64,000 nucleotides of DNA from Dyadobacter linearis (GTDB lineage Bacteria; Bacteroidota; Bacteroidia; Cytophagales; Spirosomataceae): positions 124,001-188,000 of the forward strand of contig NZ_CAJRAU010000002.1 in NCBI RefSeq assembly GCF_907165045.1, read 5' to 3'. Of the stretch, positions 9,056-17,749 are shown in pieces (position 1 is the first letter of the stretch; each line of letters opens with the position of its first letter). The position numbers and the translations under genes were made by a program. The notes beneath the pieces were generated by a model, which saw only the letters and a list, made by a program, of their open reading frames with translations, made no database searches and was not told the DNA's origin.

Positions 9056-10058
9056 TACAGGTAATGCAGCGAGTTTTCAGGAATTTCACCGGTACCACAG
9101 CGGTGAAATGTCGAGCCGGGAGCAAAATGTTTTTGAGAAAAAGCTGCTTGCTGACCCCGCTTATGCCGAAGCCTATGAAGGTTTTGTATTGATGCAGGAA
9201 AATGGGCTGAACGTTACTAATATCAGCCAGGAGCTTTCCGGTCAGCTTCAAAAAAGAATAGGCAAAAAATCCGCTAAACGCATTGCATTCCAGGTTTACG
9301 CAGCGGCTGCTACTATTCTGCTTGTTTTGGGAGTAACGTGGCTTGCCTTTTTTCGTAATGGAAATGAAACTGTAAATCAAGAAGTAAGCATACAGGTGCC
9401 GGAAGCGAAAGTAGGTCCGGAAAACGGAATCGTAACGGAACCGAAAAGCCAGCCTGAAAGCGCGCCTGTTTCGCCCGAGCCTAATATCAAATCGTTGCCG
9501 AGAACCGCTTATTCATCAATTGATAAAAATTCAGTTCCCGCAATTGTGCCCGCGGACCCGGAGCCTGCCGGAGAAATATTGGCCAAAGATGCGGCAGAGG
9601 AGCGCATTGCGACGGGCGAGCCGGTACCCTCGGCATTTCCAGCAGCGCCGCAACCTCTGCAGGATGCGCGTGAGCAGTTAAAGAAGACCAGAATAGCTTC
9701 GAATAATTCGGTGAGTTACACTTCTCGCACGACGGTTTCTGCTTTCAGCCCACAGGGAATCCTGCCCGACTCTATATTGAACTTCGGAATCGCCAAACCG
9801 GCAGGAGGGTGGCTGGCTTACCAGGATTATCTTCACCAAAATATGCTCACAAGTAAAGACAGTACGACGGTGCGTGTCGAATTCATAGTCAAAACGGACG
9901 GGGCGCTGTCTGACTTCAAAGTGTCGGGCCCGGCTGAGCTATGGGACCAGGCTATCCAAATAATCCGCCAGGGGCCTTCCTGGATCCCTGCTGCCGGAGA
10001 CGGAGCGTTGGCAGAGTCACCGGTAAGGGTATCCATTGGGGTACGCTTAAAGGAGTAA
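9042..10058 (+). CDS. Membrane anti-sigma-like protein with C-terminal TonB-like domain
   Basis: 338 residues, start overlapping the sigma gene by 14 bases. Residues 14-50 (FHRYHSGEMSSREQNVFEKK then DPAYAEAYEG) match the short cytoplasmic motif found in Bacteroidota proteins that sit behind sigma factors. One transmembrane helix lies at about 83-104. A long Pro/Glu/Ala-rich periplasmic linker (about 110-255) follows, and the last 80 residues (VRVEFIVKTDGALSDFKV ... VRVSIGVRL) look like a TonB C-terminal domain. By position it should hold the sigma factor at the membrane and sense a periplasmic or outer-membrane signal. Direct binding is inferred, not shown. Confidence 0.82.
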   Translation: MATFDTGNAASFQEFHRYHSGEMSSREQNVFEKKLLADPAYAEAYEGFVLMQENGLNVTNISQELSGQLQKRIGKKSAKRIAFQVYAAAATILLVLGVTWLAFFRNGNETVNQEVSIQVPEAKVGPENGIVTEPKSQPESAPVSPEPNIKSLPRTAYSSIDKNSVPAIVPADPEPAGEILAKDAAEERIATGEPVPSAFPAAPQPLQDAREQLKKTRIASNNSVSYTSRTTVSAFSPQGILPDSILNFGIAKPAGGWLAYQDYLHQNMLTSKDSTTVRVEFIVKTDGALSDFKVSGPAELWDQAIQIIRQGPSWIPAAGDGALAESPVRVSIGVRLKE

Positions 10059-10414
10059 ACTCAATCAAATCAAGTGGTTACAATAATTTCGTAGAACTAA
10101 TTTGAAAAAATTCGTAATTTAGATTGTTTATCTTTTGTGGTGTAGCTGCCAGTATATAATTTTACTGTCTACTCTTCGCATCCATTCTTTAACAACTTGA
10201 AAATAAATGCCACTACGTAATTTTCGTTATCGGGTTTTCCTGTAAAACAAGGCATATTTAAGCGTTACAAGGTCTTGGAATGCTACTGCACCAAAGTTTT
10301 AAAACAGCCATTTTGTTATCATAAGTATTATTACTATATCTACAAAATAATTTGGGGTAGTGTTGACGCACGGAACAGAAAAACCTATCGAGAAAAAATT
10401 TATTTAACCCAAGC
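10059..10414. other. 356-bp intergenic region before the exopolysaccharide operon
   Basis: No open frame of note. AT-rich. It must contain the promoter of the plus-strand operon beginning at 10415, but no exact TAnnTTTG is present; the closest is TATCTTTTG near 10130 with one extra spacer base and a TTG 24 bases upstream. A weak hairpin GTTTT-cctgt-AAAAC at about 10234-10248 may end the sigma/anti-sigma transcript. Nothing else recognised. Confidence 0.4.
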
Positions 10415-10804
10415 ATGGATAGTAAAAGGAGTCTGTTGATTATCGACGACGAGCCCAGTATTACTAAAATATTGGAGCATTTTTTAAAAAAGGATTTCAG
10501 TGTCATTGTCAAGAGTGACGGTTCAGAAGGGATGTTGTGGCTTGAAGAAGGTAACAAAGCCGATCTGATCATCGCGGATCTTCACATGCCTAATCTCAGC
10601 GGTAAAGAATTTTTGAAAGTTGCCAAAGCCAGCAATTTATACGCAGATATCCCCGTGATCATATTGTCGGGCTCGGACGAAAGCAGCGAGCGGATCCAGT
10701 GTCTCAACCTGGGCGCCGACGATTTTATGGTAAAGCCTTTCAATCCAATGGAAGTGCACGCCAAGATCAATGCAATACTGCGGCGTAGTAAACGATACTC
10801 CTAA
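10415..10804 (+). CDS. Single-domain response regulator leading the exopolysaccharide operon
   Basis: 129 residues, receiver only. Acidic pair D11-D12, phospho-acceptor D55 in LIIADLHMP, S85 in ILSGS, and K107 in MVKPF are all present. The C-terminus ends in RRSKRYS with no output domain. It lies 12 bases before the sugar transferase gene and is surely co-transcribed with it. That transferase has its own receiver-like N-terminal domain without a phospho-acceptor, so the two may form a receiver/pseudo-receiver pair that controls the first sugar transfer; this is inference. Confidence 0.92.
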   Translation: MDSKRSLLIIDDEPSITKILEHFLKKDFSVIVKSDGSEGMLWLEEGNKADLIIADLHMPNLSGKEFLKVAKASNLYADIPVIILSGSDESSERIQCLNLGADDFMVKPFNPMEVHAKINAILRRSKRYS

Positions 10805-10816
10805 CCAGTCAGAAAC

Positions 10817-12031
10817 ATGGAAATGGCCAGTGAGATACCGGTAATGGGTGCAGAGACGAAGTCTTATACAGCTCATTTCAGGGTTATGTACCTTCATTCC
10901 GATTTTGAGCATTACCTTAAATTTTCAGAGCATTTCGCAGCTGCGTTGCAAGTCGAGTATTTCAGCAGCAAAGAAAGTGTACTGGCCGCATTGCAGGAAA
11001 ACTTTCCCGCTGATGTGATCATCGCGCACGTAAATAGCGGCGGTACAGAATTGCTCGATTTCATTCGCAGCTCCGCAGGTTTCGGCAATATCCCTTACGT
11101 ACTGATGGTCGACAAGCTTTCGGAAGATGCTATTGCCACCGCGCGCGCGAAACATGCTGATGACATTTTTTCGGTCAATTTCGATGATGGTGACCTGATT
11201 ACCCGCATCAAATACTTCAAGAAAAGGCAATGGTACGTTGCCAATAAAGCCCATCAAAAAATAGGCACCCAGGGCGGGCACACGCCGGCATGGAAGCGTG
11301 CAATCGATATTGCTACCACTGGTACGGCAGTCCTTTTACTGCTGCCGGTATTCCTTCTTATTGCAATTCTGATCAAACTGGACTCAAAAGGGCCTGTTTT
11401 TTACAAATCCAAAAGGGTAGGGAGCGGCTACAAGATTTTTGACCTCTACAAGTTCCGTACAATGCGCACAGACGCAGATCAGCTGATTCGTAAAATGGCT
11501 GCGTTAAGTATGTATAACAAAACCACTGAGCCCGTAGAGAAAATCGAAAACGGCGGACTTTGCGACGAATGCAGGGCAGGCGGGCAATGCAAAAGCCTTC
11601 TTTTCCACGACGGGAAAGAGATTTGCGAAAAGCTGTACCATTTTCAGAAGGAGCAGAAAGCGGCTTTTATGAAGTTCCAGAACGATCCGCGCATTACCCG
11701 GCTTGGGCAGTTTTTGAGGAATTCGAGTATCGACGAACTGCCGCAGTTGATCAATATCCTGAAAGGCGATATGTCGCTGGTAGGCAACCGCCCGCTGCCA
11801 CTTTACGAAGCCGAAAAAATGACTACCGACGACAAAATATTCCGTTTCGCGGCCCCGGCCGGTCTTACCGGCTTGTGGCAGGTGACCAAGCGCGGCAAAG
11901 GGAAAGCGGATATGTCCGAAGAGGAGCGTACACAGCTGGATATTACTTACGCCAAAGAATTCTCATTCAAAATGGATATGCATATCATATTGAAAACCTT
12001 CCCCGCACTACTGCAATCCGAAAACGTTTAA
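10817..12031 (+). CDS. Initiating sugar-phosphate transferase with pseudo-receiver N-domain
   Basis: 404 residues. Residues about 20-135 fold like a receiver by pattern, but the phospho-acceptor position in DVIIAHVNSGG has no Asp, so this domain probably cannot be phosphorylated. From about 155 the sequence is a bacterial sugar transferase of the WcaJ/PglC type: a transmembrane segment (TGTAVLLLLPVFLLIAILI), then KRVGSGYKIFDLYKFRTM, DPRITRLGQFLRNSSIDELPQ and the NRPLP motif. The family moves a sugar phosphate from a nucleotide sugar to undecaprenyl phosphate, the first step of polysaccharide assembly at the inner membrane. An insertion between motifs carries four cysteines (249, 252, 258, 270), which could bind metal. 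Next gene follows after 51 bases. Confidence 0.9.
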   Translation: MEMASEIPVMGAETKSYTAHFRVMYLHSDFEHYLKFSEHFAAALQVEYFSSKESVLAALQENFPADVIIAHVNSGGTELLDFIRSSAGFGNIPYVLMVDKLSEDAIATARAKHADDIFSVNFDDGDLITRIKYFKKRQWYVANKAHQKIGTQGGHTPAWKRAIDIATTGTAVLLLLPVFLLIAILIKLDSKGPVFYKSKRVGSGYKIFDLYKFRTMRTDADQLIRKMAALSMYNKTTEPVEKIENGGLCDECRAGGQCKSLLFHDGKEICEKLYHFQKEQKAAFMKFQNDPRITRLGQFLRNSSIDELPQLINILKGDMSLVGNRPLPLYEAEKMTTDDKIFRFAAPAGLTGLWQVTKRGKGKADMSEEERTQLDITYAKEFSFKMDMHIILKTFPALLQSENV

Positions 12032-12082
12032 TGCATTTACTACCCTCTCTATAAAAACTATCATTCATCATAACCCCTGTAA

Positions 12083-12754
12083 ATGAGATACTTCTGCTTC
12101 CTAACTTTTTTCTTCTTCACCTTTTTAGCTTCCGCAAAGGCGCAAAATTCATTAGCAGATGAAATTTCGTACCCTTACCTGGAAAAGCTGGTTGAACTCG
12201 CTAAGAAGAACTATCCCAAACTGAAACTGTACCAGGCGCGGGTAGATGCAGGCGATTACAACGCCAAAAAAATGAAGTTGTCCTACTTCGAAATTCTCTC
12301 TTTTTCGTACCTGTACAGCCCCGACCGGCTGGCAAGCACCATTAACCCAAACTTCCTGAACGGATACCAGTTTGGTTTTTTCGTAAATATCGGCTCGCTG
12401 CTTCAAAAACCGGCACTGATCAAACAGGCGAAAAGCGAGCTGCGGGCTGTCGAGCACGATCGTGATACTTATATGCTGAATCTGGAAGCCGACGTAAAGC
12501 AAAGATATTTTGCCTTTTCACAGTACAGAGTGTTGCTCAGGTTGAAAGCTGACGCGCTGCATGATGTGGAATCACTCGCACAGGAGCTTAAATATAAATA
12601 TGAAAAAGGGGAGACCTCCCTGGAAGAATATAGCAAAGCATTGGTCGTGATTTCGGACAGGCAGCAGGCCAGGGTTTCCGCAGAGGCGGACGTGCTCATT
12701 TCTAAGAGCGCCCTGGAAGAGTTATTGGGACAAAAACTGGAAGATATCAAATGA
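12083..12754 (+). CDS. Half-size TolC-family protein of the polysaccharide operon
   Basis: 223 residues. Signal peptide with a Phe-rich core and cleavage near SAKAQ (about residue 21). The mature part is mostly long amphipathic helices (YPYLEKLVELAKKNYPKLK; later DVKQRYFAFSQYRVLLRLKA and YKYEKGETSLEEYSKAL), the pattern of one outer-membrane-efflux repeat. Full TolC proteins have two such repeats and about 420-480 residues, so this is half size. It overlaps the next gene, the Wzc-like co-polymerase, by ATGA. It may form part of the periplasmic or outer-membrane export channel; no Wza/OPX protein is seen in the window. Confidence 0.75.
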   Translation: MRYFCFLTFFFFTFLASAKAQNSLADEISYPYLEKLVELAKKNYPKLKLYQARVDAGDYNAKKMKLSYFEILSFSYLYSPDRLASTINPNFLNGYQFGFFVNIGSLLQKPALIKQAKSELRAVEHDRDTYMLNLEADVKQRYFAFSQYRVLLRLKADALHDVESLAQELKYKYEKGETSLEEYSKALVVISDRQQARVSAEADVLISKSALEELLGQKLEDIK

Positions 12755-14937
12755 CAGAGCTATCACAATTCCTGAGCATATTATACAGAAATAAGTTTGT
12801 ATTGATATTTGTACCGCTGATTACCGTGGTAGCGGCGTATTTTCTGGTCAAATCACTTCCCGACCAATACAAGGCGCAAGGCAGCATCGCGACCGGGCTC
12901 GTGGACAAAACAGAGCAGGGTTTAATGAGTACCGGAACCGAACAGGATTTCGAGATCTCGCGCAAATTCGACAACATTATTCAGATGATGTCGCAGAAAA
13001 AAGTGCTGGACCAGGTTTCCTATCAACTGTTGCTGCACGATCTGAAAGCAGCAGAAAAGGATGATTTTGCTGAACCTTCCAAAACATTGCAGGCACTGGA
13101 TCAGAATGCGAAAAACCAGGCGGCAGCTGTTTTGACACAGAAATATAAAACCCAGCAGGAGCTTTCGCCGGCTGTTCCTTTTGAGAAAAAATTGCTGGAT
13201 ATTCTGGATGATATGCAGTACGATGCGGAAAGTATACAGAAAAAGCTGACCATTTTCCGGCTTTCAAATAGTGATTTCATCAATATTGAATTTGAGGCCA
13301 GAGATCCGGAGATGGCCGCATTTGTGATCAATACGCTCAGCGATGATTTTATCAAAATGTACGCTTTCCGCCTGGCGAACAATTATAATAAGACGATCAA
13401 TTTCCTGGCCGAATTTCTGGAACAAAAGCGCCTCGCACTACGCGTTCAGATGAACGGGCTGCGCGACTACAAGATCCGCAACCGGGTGCTGAACCTGGAT
13501 GAACAGGCGAAAAGTCTGTACGGTCAAATGGCTGAGTTTGAGCTCCGTCGCGAGGTTGCAAAGAAAGATGTGATTGCTTACGGCGTGGCGATCAAAAATA
13601 TCGAGAACAAATTCAATGCAAATGACCGCAAGTATTTTGAAAGCGCGGTTTCGACCATTAATCAGAATATCGTGGCGACCAAGCAGCGGCTGCGGGCTGT
13701 TAATGAGGCTTATGTAAAAAGCAATTTTGACCCGAAGTACAAAGCGAGCCTTGATTCTATTCAGACTAAACTTTCAGCGCAGATCGACGAATCTACCGAC
13801 CGGTATCTGTACAATCCGTTATCAGTGAAAGAAAATCTGGTCTCTCAGAAGCTGACCATGGAAGTGGAGAAAGATCTGGCAGCCAATAGCTTAGCGACTA
13901 TTGAAGCTGAAATGAAAGCATTGAATAACCGGTTCGACGGGCTGGTACCCAACGAAGCGAAAGTCCAGGAATTTGAAACTGCGATCGATATTGCGAGCAA
14001 AGAATACATGGAAGCTTTGCAGAAATACAACGATGCACGCCTGCAATCGAGCTTTCCGGCAACTTTGAAAGTGGCTGAAAAGGCGCTTCCGGGTACGATC
14101 CAGCCTTCCAAGAAAATCGTATTGATCATCCTCTCCGGCGTAATCAGCTTTGCATTCTGCCTGTTTATATTATTTATCCTCTATTTCCTGGATTCTTCGA
14201 TCCGCTACCCGCAGCAGCTTGCCAATGCAACGGACAGGCCGGTATTGGGTTTTGTAAATCATGTGGGTGGAGGTTTCAGGATCAGCGAGTTGCAGAATGA
14301 AAATACGCAGGAAAGCAAGATTGAGATTTTCCGGAACCTGATCCGCTCGATCCGATTTGAGCTCGATAGCGAATTTCCCGATCCGAAGATCATAGCAGTA
14401 ACCAGCCTGCACGAGGGTAGCGGAAAAACTTTGCTGACGTTGAGCCTGGCCTGGGCGTTCTCCAAAATCAATAAACGGGTACTGATCATCGACGGCAATT
14501 TTAATGCAGGCGATATTACTAAGTTGAATAGCGGCTCGAAATTTCTGGAAGATTATTTGAATAGGGGCGAGGCGACCCCTGTGAGTACAGCAAATGGTTC
14601 TATTTCAATCCTGGCCAATAAGGGCGGAGACGTTTCACTCTACGAACTGGCCGACGAAACGAGGATCAAATCTGCATTAACTTCCCTGAAAAGTCAATAT
14701 GATACCATTTTGATCGATGCAGATTCGCTCGTTTCAATGAATAAGGCGAAAGAGTGGATCACATTTTCCGACGCGGTTATTTCCGTTTTTGAAAGCGGAA
14801 GGAGCATTTCTTACGAGGACCGGTCTAAGATCGAATACCTCAAAAGCCTGAACGGAAAAATGGCCGGCTGGGTACTGACCGGCGCGCAGGACTTATTGAA
14901 GCAGACTGGCAAAGTGTCAAAATACGTGACTGAATGA
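12751..14937 (+). CDS. Polysaccharide co-polymerase with C-terminal P-loop ATPase (Wzc/GumC-like)
   Basis: 728 residues. An N-terminal transmembrane helix (about 17-33) opens a Wzz-type domain, a long periplasmic coiled-coil region follows, and a second transmembrane helix lies at about 451-478. The C-terminal cytoplasmic domain (about 540-728) is a BY-kinase-like ATPase with Walker A HEGSGKT (K559), Walker A-prime LIIDGNF and Walker B ILIDAD. The tail lacks the Tyr cluster typical of bacterial tyrosine autokinases; only one Tyr is close to the end (KYVTE). The family controls chain length and export at the inner membrane. It is coupled by ATGA overlaps to both neighbours. Loss of the Tyr tail may mean that control works another way here. 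Confidence 0.9.
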   Translation: MTELSQFLSILYRNKFVLIFVPLITVVAAYFLVKSLPDQYKAQGSIATGLVDKTEQGLMSTGTEQDFEISRKFDNIIQMMSQKKVLDQVSYQLLLHDLKAAEKDDFAEPSKTLQALDQNAKNQAAAVLTQKYKTQQELSPAVPFEKKLLDILDDMQYDAESIQKKLTIFRLSNSDFINIEFEARDPEMAAFVINTLSDDFIKMYAFRLANNYNKTINFLAEFLEQKRLALRVQMNGLRDYKIRNRVLNLDEQAKSLYGQMAEFELRREVAKKDVIAYGVAIKNIENKFNANDRKYFESAVSTINQNIVATKQRLRAVNEAYVKSNFDPKYKASLDSIQTKLSAQIDESTDRYLYNPLSVKENLVSQKLTMEVEKDLAANSLATIEAEMKALNNRFDGLVPNEAKVQEFETAIDIASKEYMEALQKYNDARLQSSFPATLKVAEKALPGTIQPSKKIVLIILSGVISFAFCLFILFILYFLDSSIRYPQQLANATDRPVLGFVNHVGGGFRISELQNENTQESKIEIFRNLIRSIRFELDSEFPDPKIIAVTSLHEGSGKTLLTLSLAWAFSKINKRVLIIDGNFNAGDITKLNSGSKFLEDYLNRGEATPVSTANGSISILANKGGDVSLYELADETRIKSALTSLKSQYDTILIDADSLVSMNKAKEWITFSDAVISVFESGRSISYEDRSKIEYLKSLNGKMAGWVLTGAQDLLKQTGKVSKYVTE

Positions 14938-16106
14938 AGGTAATCTGGTTTTTTTGGTGGCTTTTCCAGATCGCGATCGGATTTTACCTGGTATTCCCGG
15001 TCGGGTTATTGTTGCTGAATTTTTTCACTGGAAGAAAAAAGCGAAGCCGGCCGGTTGTCAAAAAAGCGGAAGCAGATTACGCGCTCATCGTCGCTACTTA
15101 TGAACAAACGCAGCAGCTACCCGACGTGGTCGCCTCGATTTCGAGACTGAATTATTCGAATTACCTCGTTTACATCGTCGCTGACAAGTGCGACGCGTCC
15201 GGCTTGCACCTGGAAAGTGATAGAGTGATCGTATTGCATCCCGAAACCGTGCTGGCCAGTAATACCCGCTCACACTTTTTCGCGATCAATCATTTCAGAA
15301 GACAGCACGAGCGCCTCGCTATTATTGACAGCGATAACCTGGTTGATCCTGAGTTTCTTAACGAGCTCGATGTGTGTTTCGACGAAGGGTTTGTAGCGGT
15401 TCAGGGAGTTCGGAAAGCGAAGAATCTCGATTCTGTTTATGCCTGTCTGGATGCAGCCCGCGATATTTATTACCATTATTACGACGGTGAGAAGTTGTTT
15501 GGTGCGGGTTCTTCGGCTACGCTTTCTGGCTCGGGAATGGCATTTACTGTGAAATTATACAAAGAAGCATTGGGGCACCTCGATATTGTCGGGGCTGGTT
15601 TTGATAAAATACTGCAAAAGCAGATCGTAGGCGGCGGTCACCGGATCGCATTCAGGGAAGAAGCTGTGGTGTGGGACGAAAAAACTTCTGAATCCGAGCA
15701 GCTTGTGAACCAGCGTTCGCGGTGGATCAATACCTGGTTTAAATATTTCAGTTTTGGTTTTGATATGGTTTTCAGTGGCGTCAAGAATCTGAGCTGGAAC
15801 CGATTTTTGTTTGGCTTCGTGCTGCTGCGTCCGCCGCTTTTCATTTTTCTGATCCTGGCGGTACTCTTCATGTTCGTCGACTTGTGGATTAATCCCGTGG
15901 CAAGTGCACTTTGGTTTACAGGTTTACTGGTTTTCGTGGCTGGATTCCTGGTACCGTTATTCGATTCATCTGTTGATAAACGCATTATCCGCTCACTTAC
16001 TTCGATCCCCGTTTTTATGTTCTATCAGGTGAAGTCGCTTCTGAAAGCGAAGAAGGCGAACAAAATTTCGGTGGCAACCAAACATACTTACCGCAAAGCG
16101 CCCTGA
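14934..16106 (+). CDS. Membrane glycosyltransferase family 2 (cellulose-synthase-like)
   Basis: 390 residues. An N-terminal transmembrane segment (WWLFQIAIGFYLVFPVGLLLL) precedes a GT-A domain with ALIVATYEQ, the metal-binding D132-S-D134 motif, and QRSRW at 260-264, the pattern of processive or membrane-bound family 2 enzymes. Two or more transmembrane segments follow at about 285-360. It should add sugars to a lipid-linked precursor on the cytoplasmic side. Its start overlaps the stop of the co-polymerase gene. Sugar specificity cannot be read from sequence. Confidence 0.88.
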   Translation: MKVIWFFWWLFQIAIGFYLVFPVGLLLLNFFTGRKKRSRPVVKKAEADYALIVATYEQTQQLPDVVASISRLNYSNYLVYIVADKCDASGLHLESDRVIVLHPETVLASNTRSHFFAINHFRRQHERLAIIDSDNLVDPEFLNELDVCFDEGFVAVQGVRKAKNLDSVYACLDAARDIYYHYYDGEKLFGAGSSATLSGSGMAFTVKLYKEALGHLDIVGAGFDKILQKQIVGGGHRIAFREEAVVWDEKTSESEQLVNQRSRWINTWFKYFSFGFDMVFSGVKNLSWNRFLFGFVLLRPPLFIFLILAVLFMFVDLWINPVASALWFTGLLVFVAGFLVPLFDSSVDKRIIRSLTSIPVFMFYQVKSLLKAKKANKISVATKHTYRKAP

Positions 16107-16108
16107 CA

Positions 16109-16252
16109 ATGAAAGTATTCCCAAGCAGAAAAGTCAGACATAAAGTCCGCGATCCGGAACTTACACATTTGCAAACTGTTACGCGAACTATCGCCTTAAT
16201 CCTGGCTTTTATCAGCGTATTTGTATTCTTTTTTAAAATACTATTTTTTTAA
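16109..16252 (+). CDS. 47-residue single-pass membrane microprotein
   Basis: A short frame that begins 2 bases after the glycosyltransferase stop and ends 12 bases before the ligase/polymerase gene. The product starts with a basic stretch (KVFPSRKVRHKVRD) and ends with a strongly hydrophobic helix (IALILAFISVFVFFFKILFF) reaching the C-terminus. The tight fit in the operon and the clean charged-then-hydrophobic layout support a real gene. The positive N-terminus suggests it faces the cytoplasm. The role is unknown; it could assist a membrane enzyme next to it. Conservation could not be checked. Confidence 0.6.
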   Translation: MKVFPSRKVRHKVRDPELTHLQTVTRTIALILAFISVFVFFFKILFF

Positions 16253-16264
16253 ATCCGGTAACCT

Positions 16265-17749
16265 TTGAAGTACGAATTGTCCGCACATTCAGATCGCAAT
16301 TTCACGCATATTCCACTCATTGATAAGTTGAATGGAACGGTGGGAATGATCGTGCTCGCAGTGATTGCGGTGTGTGTCGGCATTGCTACTATTTACGGTG
16401 GACTGGTTGCTGGGTTGTTGTTATTGGTTTCAATGATAGCGATTCCGGTGGTTTACGCGATAGTAGTCTACCCGCTTTTCGGAATCGTAACGCTGCTTAC
16501 GATGGGCTTTTTCCTGTTTTTTATTCTCCGGCTTGGTATCAATTTTCCGCTGGGAACACTGATGGACGGACTGGAAGTGCTGCTTTTGCTGGGAGTTTTA
16601 ATCAAGGTAAAGCAGCGGGGTGAGTGGGAAATGAGCATTTTTAAAAATCCGGTTTCGGTGATGATCCTGATCTGGATCGGCTATAATTTGATCCAGGTCG
16701 CCAATCCCTGGGCGGAGTCGCGGCTCGCGTGGGTGTATACGGTGCGGTCAGTCGCGGCGGTCACGATCATGTATTTCGTGTTCGTATATCACCTCCGGAC
16801 TCTCAAATCGATCCGCATTGTGATTCGGGCCTGGCTGGTACTTGCGGTTTGCGGCGCAATTTATGGTTTCAAACAGGAGTTTTTTGGAATCGCCCCGGCG
16901 GAATTAGCCGACTTGTGGAGTGATCCGATGTCGATTAGTTTGTTGTATATCAACGGGATTTGGAGGAAATACTCCATTTTTTCGGATCCGGTATCGTTCT
17001 CTTATACGATGGTCTGCGCGAGTGTGATCTGTATTGCTTTGTTATCTTCAAAGAGAAGCTGGCTGAAAAAAGGGATACTCGCCGCAATGATCGTTGCATT
17101 TCTGATGGCGATGCTATATTCGGGAACGAGGGGCGCGTATGTGCTTGTGCCGGCGGCACTTATTCCTTTTGCGCTGCTTAATTTCAGCAAAAAGATCATG
17201 CTTGCTTCCTGTGTGGCTGCGGTTTTTATCACAATACTGATCCTGATGCCCACTTCGAGTCCAACGATTGCGCGATTTCAAACTGCATTCCGCCCGTCAG
17301 ACGACGCGTCTTTTAATGTTAGAAAACACAATCAGAAACGGATTCAGCCTTATATTTTAAGTCACCCGATCGGTGGCGGGCTCGGGTCCACGGGCGCCTG
17401 GGGTGCACGTTTTGCGCCGCATTCTTTCCTGGCGACGTTTCCCCCCGACAGCGGATATATTCGGGTGGCAGTAGAGCTTGGCTGGATTGGATTATTACTT
17501 TTCTGTTTTATGATGTTTACGATCCTTAAAATGGGGATCAATAATTTTTATAAAATCAGGAATAGCGAATTGAAGACTTACTGTCTGGCGATGACGCTCG
17601 TGATATTTGCACTGAATATTGGCAATTTTCCGCAGGAAGCATTGGTTCAGTTTCCCAATAATATCCTGTTTTTTATGGCCGCAGCAATCGTGCACACTAC
17701 ATTATTGATTGACCGAAAAGAGTCAGCGCATTTTGAAAAAAATACCTGA
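16265..17749 (+). CDS. O-antigen ligase / polysaccharide polymerase (Wzy-like)
   Basis: 494 residues from a TTG start; no earlier ATG fits, and the first in-frame ATG would cut into the first transmembrane helix. At least ten hydrophobic segments cover the chain. The stretch with MLYSGTRGAYVLVPAALI and the later large loop (SHPIGGGLGSTGAWGARF, then HSFLATFPPDSGYIRVAVELG) match the O-antigen ligase/polymerase superfamily, which joins lipid-linked oligosaccharides in the outer leaflet of the inner membrane. In this operon a polymerase role is more likely than lipid A ligation. The stop codon abuts that of the next, convergent gene with no base between. Confidence 0.85.
   Translation: MKYELSAHSDRNFTHIPLIDKLNGTVGMIVLAVIAVCVGIATIYGGLVAGLLLLVSMIAIPVVYAIVVYPLFGIVTLLTMGFFLFFILRLGINFPLGTLMDGLEVLLLLGVLIKVKQRGEWEMSIFKNPVSVMILIWIGYNLIQVANPWAESRLAWVYTVRSVAAVTIMYFVFVYHLRTLKSIRIVIRAWLVLAVCGAIYGFKQEFFGIAPAELADLWSDPMSISLLYINGIWRKYSIFSDPVSFSYTMVCASVICIALLSSKRSWLKKGILAAMIVAFLMAMLYSGTRGAYVLVPAALIPFALLNFSKKIMLASCVAAVFITILILMPTSSPTIARFQTAFRPSDDASFNVRKHNQKRIQPYILSHPIGGGLGSTGAWGARFAPHSFLATFPPDSGYIRVAVELGWIGLLLFCFMMFTILKMGINNFYKIRNSELKTYCLAMTLVIFALNIGNFPQEALVQFPNNILFFMAAAIVHTTLLIDRKESAHFEKNT

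Noticed and set aside
8727-9380. 217-residue minus-strand frame opposite the sigma/anti-sigma genes
   Set aside because: Overlaps two clear coding regions; its composition is that of a shadow frame.
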